The position numbers and the translations under genes were made by a program. The notes under the pieces were generated by a model. The model was given only the letters and a program-made list of their open reading frames with translations, did not search any database and was not told the DNA's origin. This document shows positions 60,208-64,000 of a stretch of 64,000 nt of DNA, in pieces; the first letter of the stretch is position 1, and each line of letters begins with the position of its first letter. Where the stretch lies: the NCBI RefSeq assembly GCF_010669145.1, contig NZ_CP048637.1, forward strand, positions 275,369 through 339,368, read 5' to 3'. The stretch is from Rhizobium oryzihabitans. GTDB lineage: Bacteria; Pseudomonadota; Alphaproteobacteria; Rhizobiales; Rhizobiaceae.

Positions 60208-63200
60208 GCGGCCGTCCTTACGGTGTCCGCGCCGTCGAGCAGGGAGTTCGCGAGCGCTTCCTCGACTTCTCGGAGCTTCCGGCGCTTGTCGACCAGCTCA
60301 TCGGCGAACGCGAACTCCCCGCCCTGCCGTGATTGATAGGAGGTCAGCCGGCGTCGATATTCTTCCAGCCGCTGGCGATAACGTTCCCGCTCGTCGTCGA
60401 ACCCGTCGAGGAATGTTCGAGGCGCGAAATCGCTCCGAGCGGCGTGACAGTTACCGGCAACTCGATCTCGTAGTCGGCGCCCGTGCGCTGGAGCAGCGTC
60501 TGGTAGTGGTAATTGTCCCCACGGCCGAACTCTCTGCGGAACAAACGAGATCGAACCCACCTATCCTCGCGATGTGGATCTCCCCTGTTGCTGTAGCTGA
60601 ACCAGAGTGAGGATTTCCTTCATCAGCGCTCGCCCAGCTTCCTTGCGCTCCGTATATGGCTTGCCCGCCACGGTCATGACGAAGCTTTCGCCTGACGTCG
60701 GAAGCAGCCGTTCGATATCCTGGCCGATCTCATCGATCCGCCGGGTCGATATCTCGATCTCACGCTCGGCATCACGCATCTGCCGACGAACGGCATACTG
60801 ATCGTCTTCGTGGGCAGCGCGCAGCCGCTCGAGCCGCGCGATGTCAGCTTCCAGTCCGGCCTTCTGCATCAGCCGCTCATCGCCGGAAGCGATCGCCTTG
60901 GCCATGGCGAACTGGTTAGCCGCCCCTTCGCTGACATCCTCCAGGCGCCGGATCGAGGGGTCGCCGGAGAGGGCGGCAGCGATGAATCGCGCCTTGCGCT
61001 CATTGTTCTGCCACATGGAGGCGTCCAGCGAGCCTTCCGTGGCATAGGCGTAGATATCGACCTCCTCATGCTGGTTGCCCTGGCGGACGATACGTCCCTC
61101 GCGCTGTTCGATCTGCGAAGGCAACCACGGCACATCGAGATGGTGCAGCGCCTTGAGCCGAAGCTGGGCATTAACGCCAGTGCCCATTGTCTCCGACGAG
61201 CCGATCAGGAAGCGAACCTTGCGGCTCGGACATCGCCGAACAGCCGCTGCTTGGCCTCGGTTTTTTTTGTGATCCTGCATGAAGGCGATCTGGGATGCAG
61301 GCACGCCAAGCCGGATGAGCTCGTCACGAATGAAGCGATAGGCCGAGAAGCCGCGCGATTTTTTCGACATTGATCGTGCCGAGATCGGAAAAGATCATCT
61401 GCGCGGCGCCCGGCAGCTCAAAGTCCTTACCGTCCGGGCGACGGTAGATGGCTTCTCCAGTCTCCTTCAGATCCGGTATGCATTGCGGAGAGCAATTGAG
61501 CTTATTGTTTTCCTCGTTCTCCGCGGCCGGCATGACGAAACGAAGATCGATGGCCGCATGGCGCCCATCGGTGATGACCGAGAGCAGGATGTCGTCGCCC
61601 CGGCTTGGCCGGTCCTCCCTCTGTTCGATCGCCTTGATGCGCGCGTCGAGCATCTGCTGATAGGTCTTGAACAGCGCCGTCGGCTTGGCGGTCAGGATCT
61701 GCCGACGCCCTGTCGAGATATCAGGCACCTTCACATATTGCCGGAGATCCTCTGGCATCACCACATCGCGAACGAGCGGAACATGGCGATCAGCTCGGGA
61801 CGTTGACGAAGGAAAGCGAAGCGGCTGACGGGCTTGTATTTACCCGATGGCTGGATTTCGAGTTCGGTCGTCGTATCGCCAAAGCAGGATGCCCAGGCAT
61901 CGAACTCGTGCAGTCCTCGCTCGGCAAGTGCTTCATGGCCGAGCAGGCGCTGGATGGAAAACATCTCGCCAAGTGTGTTGGTGATCGGCGTTCCAGACGC
62001 CAGCACCAACGCCCGGCCGGGTTCTTGGTCTCGATGTAACGGGACTTCACATAGAGATCCCAGGCGCGCTGCGAGCCGTTCGATCGATGCCCTTCAGCGT
62101 CGACATGTTGGTGGCGAAGGATAGCTTCGCGGAATTCCTGCGCCTCGTCAACGACGATCTGATCTATACCGATCTCGGAGATGGTGAGAAGATCGTCCTT
62201 GCGAGTGGCGAGGCCTTCGAGCCGCTCCTGCAGTCCTCCTTCAACCGCTCGAGCCGCTTGCGCGAGACGCGGTCTTCGCTATCGACCTTGGTCAGCAGAT
62301 CCTCGTACAGCTGCAATTCGTCCTGATCATCTGTTGTTCGAAGCCGAGGCACGCGGATGAACCGGAACGCCGAATGGGTGATGATGATCGCATCCAGGTG
62401 GCGGTCGCCGCCCGCGACAGGAAGCGGCCCGCTTGTCCTTGGTGAAGTTCGTCTCATCGCGACCAGAATGCGCGCGTTCGGATAAAGCGCCAGGAACTCG
62501 CGTGCGGCCTGGGCCAGGCAATGGCCGGCACGACCAGCATCGCCTTGGCGATCAGGCCGAGACGGCGTTGCTCCATGATCGCAGCCGCATCGTCATCGTT
62601 TTCCCGGCGCCGACGGCATGCGAGATAGGTCGAGCCATCGGCGATGATCCGCCAGATGCCGCGTTTCTGGTGCCCATAAAGAACAAAGGCGCTGAGGCGC
62701 CGGGTAGCTTCAGATGTGAGCCGTCGAATTTACGCGGCGCGATATTGTTGAAAACGGTCGTTGTAATCGCGGCCAGCCGGTCGGTGCGATCTGGATCGGT
62801 CCAGACCCAGTCCTGGAACGCCTGCTTGATCCTTTGCAGCTTGTCGCGGGCGGCCTCGGTATCGACGACATTGAAACCCGGCGCTCGCCGTCGCATCCTT
62901 GAACACGTCGAAGATCTGCGGCACGCGGCTGTTGAGAGCATCGGCGAGCAATTCCCCGCATGGCGGCGGCTGGTGCCCACTCCGACGTGCCGGCGGCCGA
63001 ATAACCAAGCTGACGGCCTCCACCGTCCAGATCCGAGTTCCGGCATATGGTGGATTCGGATATCGGCTTCCATCGTCTCCTTGATGAAGGCGACACATCG
63101 GCCGCCGGGATCCAGGGTGCACCGAGACGGGCGGTGATGTCCGACGGTCGCAGATCGGCCGCTGCACATCCTGAAGCGCCCGCACGTTGCGCTCATAGGC

Positions 63201-64000
63201 CGGGTCGAGCTCGGCCGCTGCTTGCGCTGCGGCGAGCTTGGTGCGACGGCCCGGAGAGATAGGCATCGGCCGTCTGCCAGGATCCATCGGCAGGATCGCG
63301 AAATACTTCATCACCCAGCTCATCGACCACAGTCGCGGATCACTATGGAGCAGCTCCGCGATGTGATCAATATCGACGCAGCACGCTCGTTCAGCACGAC
63401 GGCGAGCGCGTCTGCAGGCGAAGCGATAGTCGGCGCGCGGCGGAGCAATCACACGTTCGGAAAAAATCGGACCTGGCTTGGCCGTGTCGGTCTCCAGATC
63501 ATAGTCTCGATCGATGCGACGAGCCAGCAATCGGGATCGTCGCGGAAGGGTGCGAGATTCGGCTGGCGATGAGTCTCCTTGACCTCGCCGTCTCCACATC
63601 TCCTGGATCGAGACGGTCGTATGGTTGATCGGCCCGAAGTCGCGCACGAAGCTTGACCAGGCAATGCGTAGGCGGACTGAAGATCGCGCCATGGCCGGTC
63701 GTTTCCTGGCTTCAGCACTCGCGCACGGCGTCACGGATCGGGATCAGCTTGGTGATGATCGGATATGCTCTCAGAAATCCCATCGCCGAGCGACCCTTGC
63801 GCATGGTGACAGGTACGGCGCCCATCGAGCATCTGCATCAGCCTTCGATCGGTCGAGGAAGAAGCTGCCCCTCTCGGATACCGCTGTCTCTCGGCTGGAG
63901 ATCAATGATCTCCCCAAGTTCGTCCTCCAGATCGATATCGACCTGCGTCGGCTCGCCGTCATAGAGATCGGCCGCAGGAGATCGATCGTTGCGGCAAGGG
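60204..64000 (-). pseudogene. Second methylase-helicase gene, disrupted by many small indels
   Basis: The sequence follows the giant methylase-helicase at 13274-18385 throughout, with nucleotide divergence, but the frame is broken repeatedly. Successive fragments carry the coiled-coil C-terminus, QREGRIVRQGNQHEEVDI (helicase motif VI), GEMFSIQRLLGHEAL and upstream parts in changing phases. Comparison with copy 1 shows mostly one-base losses (e.g. near 61768, 61800, 62021, 62088, 62323, 62396, 62530, 62589 and 62692), often in short runs, with occasional gains. The gene continues past the window edge. It cannot encode a full protein as read, by decay after duplication or by consensus errors. 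Confidence 0.85.

Noticed and set aside
1..64000. CRISPR arrays, tRNA or rRNA genes
   Set aside because: No regularly spaced repeats, tRNA cloverleaf signatures or rRNA segments were noticed by eye; the only repeats seen are transposon ends, palindromes and the duplicated backbone.

Overview
The window looks like part of a large, GC-rich plasmid (or another mobile replicon) of an alphaproteobacterium in the order Rhizobiales (Rhizobium/Agrobacterium/Ochrobactrum type). This rests on a set of families typical of rhizobial plasmids: DUF736, ArdC antirestriction protein, DUF1419, a DUF3991/TOPRIM protein, large ParB-like proteins, a giant methylase-helicase and a DUF1612 (RHE_PE00001-type) protein. 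No replication, oriT, conjugation, rRNA or tRNA genes were recognised.

Layout. (1) About 0.4-20.5 kb: plasmid backbone, mostly on the minus strand, with several genes preceded by long GC-rich leaders. It resembles a conjugative leading-region or anti-defence island: DUF736, ardC, several unknown genes, a ParB-like protein, a 1703-residue methylase-helicase, DUF1419 and a TOPRIM protein. ardC is split exactly after its HExxH zinc motif by a RIT element (three tandem tyrosine recombinases between 34-bp inverted repeats). (2) 11.5-13.3 kb: a plus-strand two-gene cargo (DUF4238 protein plus a trypsin-fold protease) between the ParB-like gene and the methylase-helicase. (3) 21.0-26.9 kb: two inverted copies of one IS6-family element bracketing a D-nucleophile hydrolase/LysR pair and a truncated TonB receptor, beside a truncated ABC ATPase. 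(4) 27.5-37.7 kb: a lower-GC amino-sugar island. It carries a HAD phosphatase, a complete CUT1-type ABC importer, an RpiR regulator, a MurA paralogue, a BadF-type kinase, a MurQ etherase and a frameshifted serine hydrolase. Three of its intergenic regions share a 15-bp GGAATA-N3-TATTCC-like palindrome. (5) 37.9-41.7 kb: a complete Tn3-family transposon. (6) 41.7-48.2 kb: an acid-resistance/polyamine cluster adiA-potE-speF with a leader peptide and terminators. (7) 48.5-54.4 kb: a DUF1612 gene truncated by an IS66-family element, a Phd/PemK toxin-antitoxin pair with its palindromic operator, a tyrosine recombinase and an orphan Tn3 resolvase. (8) 54.4-58.2 kb: a second Tn3-family transposon that truncates a second ParB-like gene. 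(9) 58.2-64 kb: a diverged second copy of the parB-like/methylase-helicase backbone. Here the slot holding the DUF4238-protease pair in copy 1 holds an mqsRA toxin-antitoxin module instead, and the methylase-helicase is shredded by many small indels.

The most notable points are the swap of cargo at the parB/methylase-helicase slot, which presents the DUF4238 + protease pair as a candidate undescribed defence or addiction module; the proposed ABC-fed MurNAc salvage regulon; and the RIT insertion in ardC. Several genes (DUF736, ritA, ritB, DUF1612, mqsR, helicase copy 2) carry one-base frameshifts, several of them in homopolymer runs. Consensus sequencing error must therefore be considered before calling them all true pseudogenes.
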